Shown in pieces: positions 1 to 10,673 of a stretch of DNA of 64,000 nucleotides (positions are counted from its first letter, which is position 1; every line of letters starts with the position of its first letter). The DNA is from Ziziphus jujuba (lineage: Eukaryota; Streptophyta; Magnoliopsida; Rosales; Rhamnaceae). The notes beneath the pieces were generated by a model, which saw only the letters and a program-made list of their open reading frames with translations, did not search any database and was not told the DNA's origin. The stretch spans positions 22,895,001-22,959,000 of the forward strand of contig NC_083384.1 of NCBI RefSeq assembly GCF_031755915.1. The letters are read 5' to 3'. Made by a program: the position numbers and the translations under genes.

Positions 1-144
1 ATATTGTTATTACTATTATTTGTGATTATTGTTGTTATTATTATTTATTATTTATTGTTATTGTTATTATTATTAATTTTCATTTCTATTGTTATTATTA
101 GTTGTTATTATTATTAAGTATTATTGTTATCATTGTTGTTATTG

Positions 145-184
<40 letters not shown>

Positions 185-1027
185 TTATTGTATTATTATT
201 AATTGTTATTGTTATTATTATTTGGTATTATTATTAGTATTATTATTTATTATTGTTACTATTATTAATTGTTATTTTTATTGTTATTGTTATTTGTTAT
301 TGTTATTATTGTTGTTGTTGTTGTTGCTGTCAACTGCATATTAATCGTATCCCTCTGAATGGGTAAGTGTTATAACTTTTGGATAGGTATGGTAGCCTTC
401 GGGCAAATATGGTAACCTTCCGGCATATATCGTAGTCTTTGAGCAGGTATCGCAGCCTTCGTGTTGGTATATCATAATATTCAGGTAGATATCATAGCTT
501 TTGGGTAGGTATGGTAGCCTTAGGGTAAATATGATAGCATTTAGTAGGTATCGTAGCTTTCGGATAGGTTATCCAAATTTCTTAAGAGGTTGTATTATCA
601 TTATCATTACTAGTATTATTGTTATTATTATTATTATTAGTAGCATTGTTCTGTTCATTTATTATCTCTTATATGCATTCTCGTGTTTGGTATATTCACA
701 AGTTGCTGTAAAAAAATGTATGGTTGTAATAAGTGGATGGCATGGGCGGGCATGAATTATAAAAGTATTCACGGTTTATTAAATTATATTTGGCATCTAT
801 TTTCCTATGTTATTGTTATTGAAGTGCTGCCTTTGTGAAAATCTTGTACTAAGATGGAAGGAATAACGTGACGCATTATTGACGTGTATTTTCTGTGCAT
901 GAAATTTTGGGGCATATCCAATTCTTATAGGAAATGCTACCAGATTTTTTGTAGGAATATTTGGTAGGATTTTTCCATTTAGAGCCTGTATAAGGTTCTG
1001 ATAAGGAATCTTAGATGGGTCTTAAAA
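1..1027 (+). mobile_element. TK-1 5' LTR, downstream part only
   Basis: This is the last ~1 kb of a long Ty3/gypsy LTR cut by the window edge. It matches about 4290-5300 block for block: an ATT/TTG-rich stretch (1-330), an 11-unit minisatellite, then a terminal block ending near GGGTCTTAAAA. The reverse complement of that terminal block resembles the left ends of the minus-strand LTRs at 7895, 10674 and 13979, so all belong to one family. A primer binding site begins 3 bp after the end, which makes this a 5' LTR. Short reading frames here are translated microsatellite and are not genes. Confidence 0.8.
361..581 (+). repeat. Minisatellite, about 11 units of ~20 bp, in the 5' LTR of TK-1
   Basis: Consecutive degenerate units resemble GGTAGGTATGGTAGCCTTC and differ at several positions each. 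The array ends at ATCCAAATTTC. An array with the same unit count lies in the 3' LTR at 4641-4858. It is absent from the minus-strand LTRs of the family in this window. Confidence 0.85.
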
Positions 1028-1030
1028 GAG

Positions 1031-1042
1031 TGGTATTAAAGC
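1031..1042 (+). promoter_or_regulatory. Primer binding site of TK-1
   Basis: TGGTATTAAAGC lies 3 bp after the LTR end and differs from the usual plant TGGTATCAGAGC (initiator tRNA-Met) at two positions. It would prime minus-strand DNA synthesis. Confidence 0.75.
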
Positions 1043-1256
1043 TCTAGGTTCCATTACCCTTGGATGTTTTTGTTATATGATGTGGTGATTTACCCCAAAT
1101 AGTTATTCATTGCTGTATAGTTATGCTCAGAGGTGGGACGTACTCCCTATGGATGGTTATAGGATAATGTCACCAAGTATTCCGAGTATTGGGTGCAAGT
1201 CCTTCTCGACTTTGCCCCTAGTTGGATGTACTAAATTTTGGAGATGAAATTTTTGT

Positions 1257-1268
1257 AAGGAAGCAGAT
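1257..1268 (+). promoter_or_regulatory. Polypurine tract of TK-1
   Basis: AAGGAAGCAGAT lies directly before the LTR start TGTAACATCCC. It is purine-rich with one C and one terminal T, as expected for a worn plus-strand primer. Confidence 0.65.
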
Positions 1269-1904
1269 TGTAACATCCCAACCCAAGAAAACACTTAAAA
1301 TTTAAATTTTTGACCAAATTTGACCAAGGTTGATTGAGGTTAACCAATTGAGATCTACGGTTGACATTTTATTGTGAGAAGAATTTCACATTGGTCGCGA
1401 CACCATATCAAAGTACTTGTTGACATGAGTTCGTAGATTAGTAGTAAGTTAACATTAGAGCTAAGATTAAAAATTATGATCAAAAGAAGGTACGGTACGG
1501 ACTGATTGGCAAGTTCGAATTTGACTTTTTATTTGTAGGGAGTTTGATTTTGACTCATGTACTATATGATAGTGCTCATTAATATGAGTTTGTAGACTAG
1601 CGATATGCTTAATTTAAACCTATAGTTGACAAGTTACGAGTTTGTAAAGCCGTGTCTAATTTTTTGGGCCTGACTTTATCGGGTAATGGAATATTTAGAG
1701 GGGTCCCTGATGGGTGTCATAAGTCACCAATTAGTAAGTGCCACGTGTTAGCAATTGATAGTGCCATATGTTACCAGTTGATGAATGCCATGTGTTACCA
1801 TAAAAAATAATAAAATAATATATATTTTTCTTGTTCTTTTTGTTTTTCATTTTTTTTCCCTCTCTTCCCTTCTCTCTCCCACGTGCAGTTTTGAAAGAAG
1901 GCCC

Positions 1905-1907
<3 letters not shown>

Positions 1908-1937
<30 letters not shown>
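1908..1937 (+). repeat. (TC)n run in the TK-1 3' LTR
   Basis: A pure TC dinucleotide run. Equivalent CT-rich runs occur at the homologous place in the other TK LTRs (10343-10382, 13135-13196, weakly near 16290), so it is a family feature. Confidence 0.85.
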
Positions 1938-1944
<7 letters not shown>

Positions 1945-2479
1945 TCTCCCCCCTTCCTTCTTCGCTGAGGTCGGCTAGATTTCCTCTCTCTCTTCTTCTT
2001 GTATGGCCATGACTTTCATGCAAAAATTGCTCTAATTTCGGTCGAGCTAGTTCTCATTGGCCTTCTTAATGGATGGCCTTGCCCGCTGTCGATATATAAG
2101 TGCTCTTCGTTTGCTAGAACGGCGAGCACTCGCTGGAAATGGCCACTAAAAGCTGGTGGTGGACAAATAGTCTAGCTGGCAGATTTCGAACATTTCAGGC
2201 CAAAACCTTGGTTCTTTCCCCCTAATTTGGGCCTCTTGAAGTTGATGGTGGCCTCTCTTTAGCTCAATTCAAGCTCATTTGTGGCATACAAGGAGGGTGA
2301 GTTTGATAATGGCTTCTGAATGGAAATTCTAGCCACCACCAACAACATTGAGCTCAACAGAAGTTCGTTTAGCATTCCTCATTCTTTTAGCTTTCCATTG
2401 GTACCTTGTTTGTGAATTATGGTGATATATTTGAAAAATTGTCATTTTTGAGTAAATATTTCTACTTAATGTAGTAATG

Positions 2480-2838
2480 GTGTCAAAGTGTGTAGGTATA
2501 TATGTTTATGTATAAATGTGTGTACATATGTTTGCAAATGCATATTTTTATATATGCGTGTGCATGTTTATAAATACATATATTTTGTATATACATATAT
2601 ATATATATATAGATATGTGTGTGTGTGTGTGTGTGTGTGTATACATGTAGGTGTAAATGTGTGAATATATATATATATATATTGTGAGTGTATGAATATA
2701 TATATATACATATATATTTGTTAAAAGATTTTGTATATACATATGAAATATATATGTGTGTGTGAATATATATATATATATACTTGTTAAAGGTTTGTAT
2801 GTGTACATGTATGTAAATATATATGTATATATGAATAT

Positions 2839-2889
<51 letters not shown>

Positions 2890-2923
2890 TGTACGTATAT
2901 GAATGTGTATACACTTGCTAGAA

Positions 2924-2966
<43 letters not shown>

Positions 2967-3174
2967 AACGTAAATGTGTGAGTAATTGAGTATCATTAAG
3001 TTATATACATAATATATAAGTGTGTGTATAAGTATATTTGTTATACATTTTTATGAATATATTTGTCATAAACCTTGTTATATACATATATTTGGTTATA
3101 TATATATATACATTTTTACGCATATCTGTTATATATGTGTATATGTATATATATTTGTTATATACTTCTACATA

Positions 3175-3225
<51 letters not shown>

Positions 3226-3230
3226 TGTGT
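2480..3230. repeat. Compound (AT)n/(GT)n microsatellite, about 750 bp
   Basis: Long alternating TA and TG tracts dominate, including uninterrupted TA runs around 2838-2884, 2928-2956 and 3178-3222. By distance from the LTR start it corresponds to the short TATATATATCTATATATATA tract near 9395-9415 in the TK-2 LTR. It probably grew from that seed by slippage. Its long Tyr/Ile frames are not genes. Confidence 0.85.
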
Positions 3231-4299
3231 GTAAGTATGAGTTAGGAAAATTTCAACAAGGAATTGGATGCTTATGTTGAGTTAAGAATTAAAAGAAGGT
3301 GTGCTTATCGTTTTGCTTACTTAATTGTGTGGTTAATTTATTTATCTGCTTGTCTATATTTGATTTTTATTTATTTATTAAAACATTTGATAACGTTTTA
3401 AGAGTTACACTTACTAAAAGTAACATTTTTTGGTAACGATAGATATAAATATATTATATTTATTTTATTTTGTGTGACGAGTTAGTTTGTAGATATACTA
3501 TATAATTTTGGTGTTCTATACTGTATTTGTGTTTAGTGTGCAAATACGTATGGTCATCCTATGGGAGCCATGGGCTGTTGGCAAGTATTTTGCAAACTAA
3601 GCATCAGTCGCCCCCCTTGGCTGCTAGATGACTGATTATTATTTTATGGATTAGAGCATAGGTAATGTATATGGTTGTACTTTGTGAGTTGTGGTGAGAA
3701 ATGGTGGGCAGATATTTTGTGGTGACAACATCAGCCACCATCTCCTCGGTTGAAAGATGACTGGTTTAGCCATTCTTGTGGGAGTTATGAGCTTGAAGGT
3801 TGACAAGTAGTTTGCATAGTGAGCATTAGCCGTTCCATCTTGATCGCGGGATGACAAGTTATCCGTAGTTGGCACCTCAGGATGCCAAGGTGATAGATTG
3901 CAGGTATTTCTCTTTAACATTCCCATCAGAGTAGTACTTGGGATGCTGGGTGCTGTCTGACACCACTGATATATCTTATGGTGCATTAGATGTCATTTTA
4001 ATGTATATGTATAGATATTAGGTTATGTCAGTGTGTACCACATTGTACGGGAGCAACGACCCGATTTAGCCCATGAACAGCTTAGTGTCGTATTTCTGCT
4101 GCCTACGAAACCAATGGATTGGACGACTACTATAGGCAATCACCTTTAGTCGTATTAATAGCAGTGTACTTACGACAACTTATGTCGTGGGATCGTGTAT
4201 TAGCATACTATATGGTACATCGAATATCTGTTCACTATGAGTATACGGGTTACATAGTGTATTTATTTACTTTAATTTTGTGTTATCTATTTGCGATTA

Positions 4300-4620
4300 T
4301 GATTTTCTATTATCATTGTTATTTGTCATTATTGTTGTTGTTGTTGTTGTTACTATTATTGTTATTATTGTTATTGTTAATATTATTTGTGGTTATTATC
4401 ATCATCATCATCATCATCATTTATTGTTATCATTATTAATTTTTCATTGCTAATATTATTATTATTTGATATTATTATTATTATTATTATATTTATTATT
4501 AATTATTATTTTTATCGTTATTATTATTGGGTGCTATTATTGTTATTATTATTTATTATTGTTTTATTATTAATTCTTAGTGTTGTTGTTATTATTATTA
4601 TTATTACTTTTAATTACATA
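4300..4620. repeat. ATT/TTG trinucleotide-rich stretch in the TK-1 3' LTR
   Basis: Imperfect TTA/TTG/TCA repeats, matching 1-330 in the 5' LTR. A short ATA/ATAATA run at 14503-14530 in TK-4 is the likely equivalent in reverse orientation. Confidence 0.8.
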
Positions 4621-4640
4621 CCTATCGTGTTTGTCCGAAT

Positions 4641-4858
4641 GGGTAAGTTTTATAGCCTTCGGGTAGGTATAGTAGCTTTCAGGTAAGTATGGTAGATTGG
4701 GACATATATCACAGCCTTAGGGTATGTATCACAGTCTTTGGCCATGTATCATATCCTTTGAGTAGGTATCGTAGCCTTTGTACGGGTATGGTAGCCTTCA
4801 GCAAGTTTCGTAACCTTTGGGCAAGTATGGTAGCCTTTGAACAGGTTATCCAAATTTC
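4641..4858 (+). repeat. Minisatellite, about 11 units of ~20 bp, in the 3' LTR of TK-1
   Basis: The same unit as at 361-581 and the same number of units, ending in ATCCAAATTTC. Presence in both LTRs means the array already existed in the copied source element. Confidence 0.85.
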
Positions 4859-5300
4859 TATAGAGGTTTTGTATTGTCATTATTATTTTATTATTATTAT
4901 TATTATTGTTATCATTATCATTGTTTTATTTATTTATTATCTTTTATCTGCATTTTCGTGTTTCGTATATTCACGAGTTACTGTAAAAAATCATATGGTT
5001 GTAATAAGTGGATGGCGTGGGTGGACTTGAATTATAAAGGTATTCATGGTTTATTAAATTATATCTGGCATCATTCTTGTGTTATTGTTATTTAAGTGCT
5101 GTCTTTGTGGAAAAGGCTAGTAATAAGGTGGGAAGAATAAGTTGGTGCATTATTAAAGTGAGTTTTTTGTGTAGGAAATTTTGGGGCATATCCCACTTTT
5201 AGGGGAGATGCTGCTGGATTTTTTGTAGAAATGTCTATTAGGTTTCGCCAACTGGGGCCTATCTAGGGTTTTGATAAGGAATTTTGGGTGGATCATGACA

Positions 5301-5425
5301 AAAATATGCATTTCACAATTTTCTATAAATTTGCAGCACCCCAAAAATAAAGGAGCATAGCATATAAATAATAAACCTAAATAGTTTAATATAGATCTCC
5401 AAGTTCCCAATCGAGTATCATCAAG
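5301..5425 (-). mobile_element. Fragment of a minus-strand TK LTR (remnant of the TK-2 3' LTR)
   Basis: The words 'TTGCAGCACCCCAAAAATAAA' onward match the minus-strand LTRs at 8029 and 14160, so this is a ~125-bp slice from about 150-270 bp inside the LTR's 3' end. It abuts the TK-1 LTR end on its left and decayed pol on its right. TK-1 probably inserted into the TK-2 3' LTR, and a deletion then removed the rest of that LTR up to pol. This is inference. Confidence 0.6.
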
Positions 5426-6145
5426 ACACATATTAAATCTTGATGGGATGCTTTGTAGTACACCTTAAAACTCTTGTTTCCTTTAGATAAGATTGGAACA
5501 GGAGTCGATGTCAATATTTTCTTTAATTTTTGGAAGCTTCATTCACATTTATCAATACATTCAAACTTAACCCCCTTTTGGATTAAGTAGTGAAGTGGTT
5601 TAGCTGTATTTGACAATCCTTCAATGAAATGGTGGTAGTATCCTCCCAAACAAAGGAAACACCGTACTTCGGTCACTGTGATATGGCATTCCCAATTTAA
5701 CACGACCCCCATTTTCTTGGGGTCCATAAAAATACCATCTGTCGACACTGTGTCGAACAAATCCCACTCTGTCCAATAGAATTCACACTTATTGAACTTG
5801 GATATAGTTGATGATGCTTTAAAGTCTATAATGCCCTTCTTAAATGTCTCATATGCTCTTCCTTACTCTTTGAGTAGATCAAGATATCATTTATAAACAC
5901 GATAATAAATCGATCTAAGTACAAGCGGAATATACAAGTCAGCAAATCCATGAAAGCTGTTGGAGCATTGGTAGTCCAAAAGACATCATTAGAAACTCGT
6001 AGTACTTGTACGGAGTTCTAATAGTAGTCTTAGGAATATCTGTAGTCAAGACACAATATTAGGGTACAATTTTTCTCTTTACAAATAATATTGGTACTCC
6101 TCAAGGTGATACATTATGCTTGACGAAACCTTTACCCATCAATTC
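5426..6145 (-). pseudogene. TK-2 reverse transcriptase/RNase H remnant
   Basis: On the minus strand this is decayed Ty3/gypsy pol. The best stretch is 5539-5760, where 'MDPKKMGVVLNW' and 'VRCFLCLGGYYHHFIEGLS' match the RT thumb to RNase H join (usual pattern DPKK-V-NW … FLGL-GYYR-FI). Toward 6140 the RT palm is broken by stops and frame changes. RNase H is cut where the LTR slice begins at 5425. No intact catalytic frame remains. Confidence 0.75.
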
Positions 6146-6634
6146 TTATAATTGAACCTTCGATTCCTTTAATTCTATCGGTGCCATTCGATATGGTGGT
6201 AAGGAAATAGGAATAATGCTTAAGGCCAAATCACTTTCTCTTTCTAGAGGTAACTCTAGTAATTCTTTTGGGAATAGGTCTATAATGTCTCTTACTATGT
6301 GCATGTCTTCCAACTTTATCTCATTAACCTGGGTATCAATCACATGTAGAAGATACTCGTCAAAGCTGTTTATGAGAAGACATCTAGTAGTAAGGGTAGA
6401 AATTAGACTTGATGAGGGCCTTTTGCACTCTCCATCGAATACTACCACTGGTAAGCTCGATCTTTTGAATACTACTTCTTTTTTATAGTAATCATTGAAG
6501 GCATGACTTGCAACCGACCAGTCCATGCCTAGGGTAACATCTAACCCGTAAAGATCCAATAGGATTAAATCTACTTCCATTACTTGGTCCTCAATGTAGA
6601 AAAGGAATCTTTTAATCATCTGGCTAGGCCACAA
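6146..6634 (-). pseudogene. TK-2 protease to RT N-terminus, open 162-codon fragment
   Basis: The product includes 'LDVTLGMDWSVASHAFNDY', the characteristic C-terminal protease/linker block of Tekay/Del-type and related chromoviruses (DVILGMDWL-HA-DC). It is followed by 'LPPYRMAPIELKE', the start of RT. It reads on from the gag remnant upstream and into the RT remnant downstream, but stops separate them. It is a relic piece and not a complete protein. Confidence 0.75.
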
Positions 6635-7752
6635 AGACTCTCATAAGGGAGTAAAGAACCTAAAAGCATTGGTGTTATACCAACTTGGGCAACAAACTTT
6701 CAAGAGATAAAGTAATGTATGGCCCGTGGGTGAGTAAGAAAGTGCAAATTAACAAAAATATTCAAGGTACCTATTATTACATCAGGTGTAGCTAAGGCTT
6801 ATTGTTAAGTCATAGTGAACACCAAGTCTGGACTTGCTAGTTGTGGCCTTTGTCCTCTGCCTTTATGAGGTACTATAGATTGTTGTGCTAACATAAATGA
6901 ACCATCCACAACTTCACTTCCTTGTGAACTTTGAGCTTTGTAACCATTGATCTAATGAGCTTATGGCCTAATCCTAATACTTCAGTACCATCGTGAATGG
7001 TAATCCTTCTTCATATGACTTGATTTTCCACATTGGAAACATACGTCATCCCACTCCCATGGCCCACCGTAGAGTTTACCACGAATATTACAAGCTTGCC
7101 TAAAGCTTCCTCCAAGATTAGATCTCTGGAAGGCTGGTACCGCTACACATCTAATATTCGAGTGGCCTATGCCTTAATCTGCACATCAGGTTCTGCCTTT
7201 CAACTTCAAGTGTGACATCTCTCATAGACTATGAGGATGGATGCACTGCCCTATAAATATCCAATGCTATATTCTTGTTTAGTCTATCTACAAATCTTGT
7301 TTTCTTACTTTCTTCATCCAAAATCAGCAGAGTATAAAACTTGAACAACTCCCAGAACTTCATTTCATATTCGGAGACCATTATATTTCCTTGGTGCAGC
7401 TTCTTGAATTCTCTCCTTACTTGACTCATAGGAAGTAGGAAGGTAATACTCCTTGGCGGCGTCTTCCTCCAGTATAAAACCTACTATGTTGACTCGGACC
7501 CCTCTAGGACACTGCATCTCTTTGTCTAAGATTTTCTCCATGTTGACCTACCATTCTATAGCTACTATTGGCCTTTAGTTCCACCAAAGTTTATAGCTCC
7601 CAAGCTTCTAACCTGATCAACAATGTATCTCATAGCATTAGTATTACCCGGTGCTTGAGTCAACTCTGCGATAAGATTTCTAAAGGTTGACCTACTTCCA
7701 AAATACTTAGTTGAGTCCTCCTAAGTATCACATCTACTATGTTTGGGAATCA
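6635..7752 (-). pseudogene. TK-2 gag and nucleocapsid remnant
   Basis: A Gag segment is open at 7229-7429, containing 'FKKLHQGNIMVSEYEMKFWEL', similar to the F-LRQG-MTV-EYE-KF-EL signature of Del/Tekay Gag. Around 7000-7040 a zinc-knuckle remnant reads 'CFQCGKSSHMKK'. The likely ATG is near 7752, reading toward lower coordinates. Multiple stops and frame changes make it non-functional. This order (gag, then protease/RT to the left) fixes the element's minus orientation. Confidence 0.75.
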
Positions 7753-7878
7753 TGGTAAATTTTAAAGGAGCAAAAAAAGAGATTCAAAAACGAATTTCAT
7801 AAATATTTAATGAAAGAAATCAGTTAGATGATGGGATACATAGCAATGTACAATCCCCCAGGAATATGAGAACCTAGA

Positions 7879-7890
7879 GCTTTGATACCA
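7879..7890 (-). promoter_or_regulatory. Primer binding site of TK-2
   Basis: On the minus strand TGGTATCAAAGC lies 4 bp after the LTR end. This is one change from the standard tRNA-Met site. It identifies the LTR to its right as the 5' LTR of a minus-strand element. Confidence 0.8.
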
Positions 7891-7894
7891 AAAT

Positions 7895-10339
7895 TTTCAG
7901 AACCCTCCCACGACCTCCTATTGGAACCCAAGACTAGATTTATCCCATAAATCTCTACATAGAAAATACACTTAAAAAATACAACTGTTTTATTCTTCCC
8001 ACCTTATTACACAAATCTTTTTACAAGGTTGCAGTACTCCAAAAATAAAAGGAAACAGGGAAAAAAATTAATAATTAATAAAACAACAACAATAATAGCA
8101 ATAATTAAAGGAGTTCCACACCAATAATTTAGTACAAAAGCATTCCAAGAATTTATATAAAGAAACAAAAGTAGCATACATTCAAAAGTAAAAATAATAA
8201 CACAAAGATAAGAAGGAAGAAACGTTCTACTTCGGATACAACAATGGACGAAGGCAACTAATGAGCTCACATCACGGTTGATCAAATCCACTAGTTATCT
8301 CGACCTAAGGGAACAATTTTTTTTTTTTAAACAAAATTAATAAGATTCTAGTTATCCTAGTGAGTGACACCTATCTAATTACTAACAATATCATTATTAT
8401 ATAAACAAAGATAAATAATCAAAGTAAATAATTAAATAGATAAAAAAAATAAATAAATAAGTAATTAGGAAAATAATAATTTAAAATTAAGCAATTTAAA
8501 AAATTATTTAGAAATATAATATTCTCTCAAAACCCTCACTTATTCACTCGATTTGAAATATTCCCTTTTCAAAATCATTTTTCACAAAACCTCATAGTTT
8601 TTAAATTTCCAAAAAAACTTTAAATAGTGATGTAGGAAATACAGATAAAATAAAAATAAAGATAAATGCAAATATAAAAATAATAAAATGAAATAAAATT
8701 AAAAAGTAAGTAAGAATAAAATAGAACAAAAAACTACTTACGAAAATGTCTCAAAAATATTTGTTTAAAATCAATTACGAAAAATTTACAGTAAAAATAA
8801 AATAAAATAATATGGTATAGTAAATATTAAATTTAACAAATTTAATAATTTATAAAATAGTAATAAAAATTTAAAACCATAATTTAAATAAATAAAATAT
8901 ATTTAAAAAGATGTTTAAAAACATGTATGAGGTATTTGCCTGATGCACCATATCATATGCAAGTGTCAGGCGGCACTTGACATCCCATGCACCCCCAAAT
9001 AAGGAGATAAAGAGAGATACTTGCAATAGGAAATTTTCTATCTTAAGAAGCCTATGTCAACAACTTGCCATCTTACAACTAATGAGATGATGAATAATGC
9101 TCATTGTGCAAAATATATGTCGTCCCTCTCTCACTTTGCTCTTATAGAATGACTAAATGATATCTACGCATTAATTAATAGATATACAATACAAAACACT
9201 AGTATTATATAGTGTATTTAAAATAATAAAAATGAACAAATTTATCATAATATCAAGTTTTTATAAACCAATATTGGGTTTTTAAACAATTTACTAAACT
9301 TGTGTAATTTACTTAATTTGATTTAAAGCATTATTATAAAATCCACAGCTTTTACAAAAGTATCGTTTCCACAGAAACATAAATACATTTGTTTATATAT
9401 ATCTATATATATATTTTGCATGGAAACAATTTATTATTCAAACTCAAATTAATGTTTTTTATGAAATAAATATTAAAACATCGTTAATTCACACATATAA
9501 AAACAATAATAAATTTTCTTTAATTTATTTGCACCATATAATCTTACAGAAATTAAAAGAATACAATAACATAAATTTAACGCCTGAAAATGTATTGGAA
9601 AAAAGAACCACTCACCTAAATACAGGGGTCATTCTAGATCCTCTAGGTGATCAGTCCCTCAATTAAGACAGATGTTTAAAATATCAACGAAAATACAATA
9701 CTCATTAAAATAATATTTTTATTAGGTATCATACACACTAATTACTTGGGGGAGTTAACATAAACCTTGACTTAAACTAATAATCTATATACCAAAACGA
9801 AGCTTAGAGGGTAAGGATCGTAAATCGGGTCTTACTTGTGGGAGATCTAGCCAACGGTCGCAGGGATCTCATCGAAAAGACCCGGTCAATTTACTACTCC
9901 CATATTTGGCAAACTAGGTCGAATTAAGCTAATTGAACATTAGATTTGGTTTTAGGAGGGTTAAAATTGATGGTAAGGGGTGGTGGATCGACTGGGAACT
10001 CACCGAAACTGGAAAATCCAATGAGCCTCTACATTCATTGAAACAAGTCTCCGGCACCGGTGTGTCGGATGTCCATCGGCAAAGAAAGTTTTGGGAGATA
10101 TCAGTTTTTGGATGGGTAACACGATGGTGGTGGTGGTGAGGTGAGGTGGTGGCCAAAAACAGAGAAATTGGTTGCAAACCCAATGGCCACCATTGCTGAA
10201 AATGACCATATCCAAGCACATTGCCAGCGATCTTGCTAAGATTTTGGGCGGCCGACATTTCTCCGGGTAGCCTTCACAGTGGGGAATGCATGTGGCTTGT
10301 TGATGGCCACAGATGGTGAAATCACGGTGGCCTACAGTC

Positions 10340-10385
<46 letters not shown>

Positions 10386-10673
10386 TGTTTTTCCTCCCTC
10401 TCTTGTTTTGTGTGGTCCAATAAAATGCCATTAGTGGTGCCACTATGTACTCACGGGATTGGCTAGGAAAGTGATATGTGGTGCATGTTGTCGGAGTTTA
10501 AAATGGCACATTTACCCATGCGGCATAAAATATACCCAATAAAGTCAGTCCTGGAAAAATAATTAATACTTTATAGGTCCATAACTAACCGTAAGACCAA
10601 ATTAAGCATGTTGTTAGTCCATCAACTCGTATTGACGAATACTATATAATGATACATAAGTCAAAACCAAAAC
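7895..10673 (-). mobile_element. TK-2 5' LTR, first segment (split by TK-3)
   Basis: It begins TTTCAGAACCCTCC, the worn form of TGTCAGGACCCGTCC seen at 10674. It is collinear with the solo LTR until 10673, where that solo LTR interrupts it. The rest resumes at 13701, for a reconstructed length of about 3057 bp. The sequence is very AT-rich and CpG-poor compared with TK-3, as expected for an older methylated copy. No genes are seen. Confidence 0.85.
10343..10382 (-). repeat. (TC)n run in the TK-2 5' LTR
   Basis: About 20 TC units, (GA)n in LTR sense, at the position shared by the family LTRs. A frame across it, giving an Arg-Glu repeat, is not a gene. Confidence 0.85.

Larger units (their letters stand above)
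1028..1268 (+). mobile_element. Collapsed internal region of TK-1
   Basis: Only about 240 bp lie between the two LTRs, where an autonomous Ty3/gypsy element of this type carries several kb of gag-pol. The piece keeps the primer binding site at its left end. At its right end it keeps a short stretch (1233-1268) resembling the tail of a pol frame and the polypurine tract. Gag, protease, RT, RNase H and integrase are all missing. It could move only with proteins supplied in trans, if at all. Confidence 0.75.
1269..5300 (+). mobile_element. TK-1 3' LTR, expanded to about 4.0 kb
   Basis: The LTR starts TGTAACATCCC after the polypurine tract and ends TGACA at 5300. Its order of blocks mirrors the minus-strand LTRs: a start with 'TTGACC/GTCAAC' words, a pyrimidine (TC)n run, an AT-rich middle and the conserved terminal block. 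At 4032 bp it is about 1 kb longer than the 3027-bp solo LTR at 10674. The excess is explained mostly by the AT/GT microsatellite at 2480-3230 plus the minisatellite and trinucleotide runs. Several short frames (for example 3651-3986) lie in it and have no recognisable product. Confidence 0.8.

Noticed and set aside
102..344. Open frames rich in Leu/Ile at 102-344, 4119-4439 and 4387-4686 as membrane proteins
   Set aside because: They are translations of ATT/TTG trinucleotide repeats inside an LTR and share no motif.
361..581. Regular 20-bp repeats as a CRISPR array
   Set aside because: The units are directly adjacent with no spacers, they are degenerate, and they lie in a plant LTR.
1031..1042. 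tRNA-Met-like words as tRNA genes
   Set aside because: Only the 12-base primer complement is present, always next to an LTR; no cloverleaf is seen around any of them.
2483..2996. Tyr/Ile-rich frames in the AT/GT tract
   Set aside because: Pure microsatellite translation.
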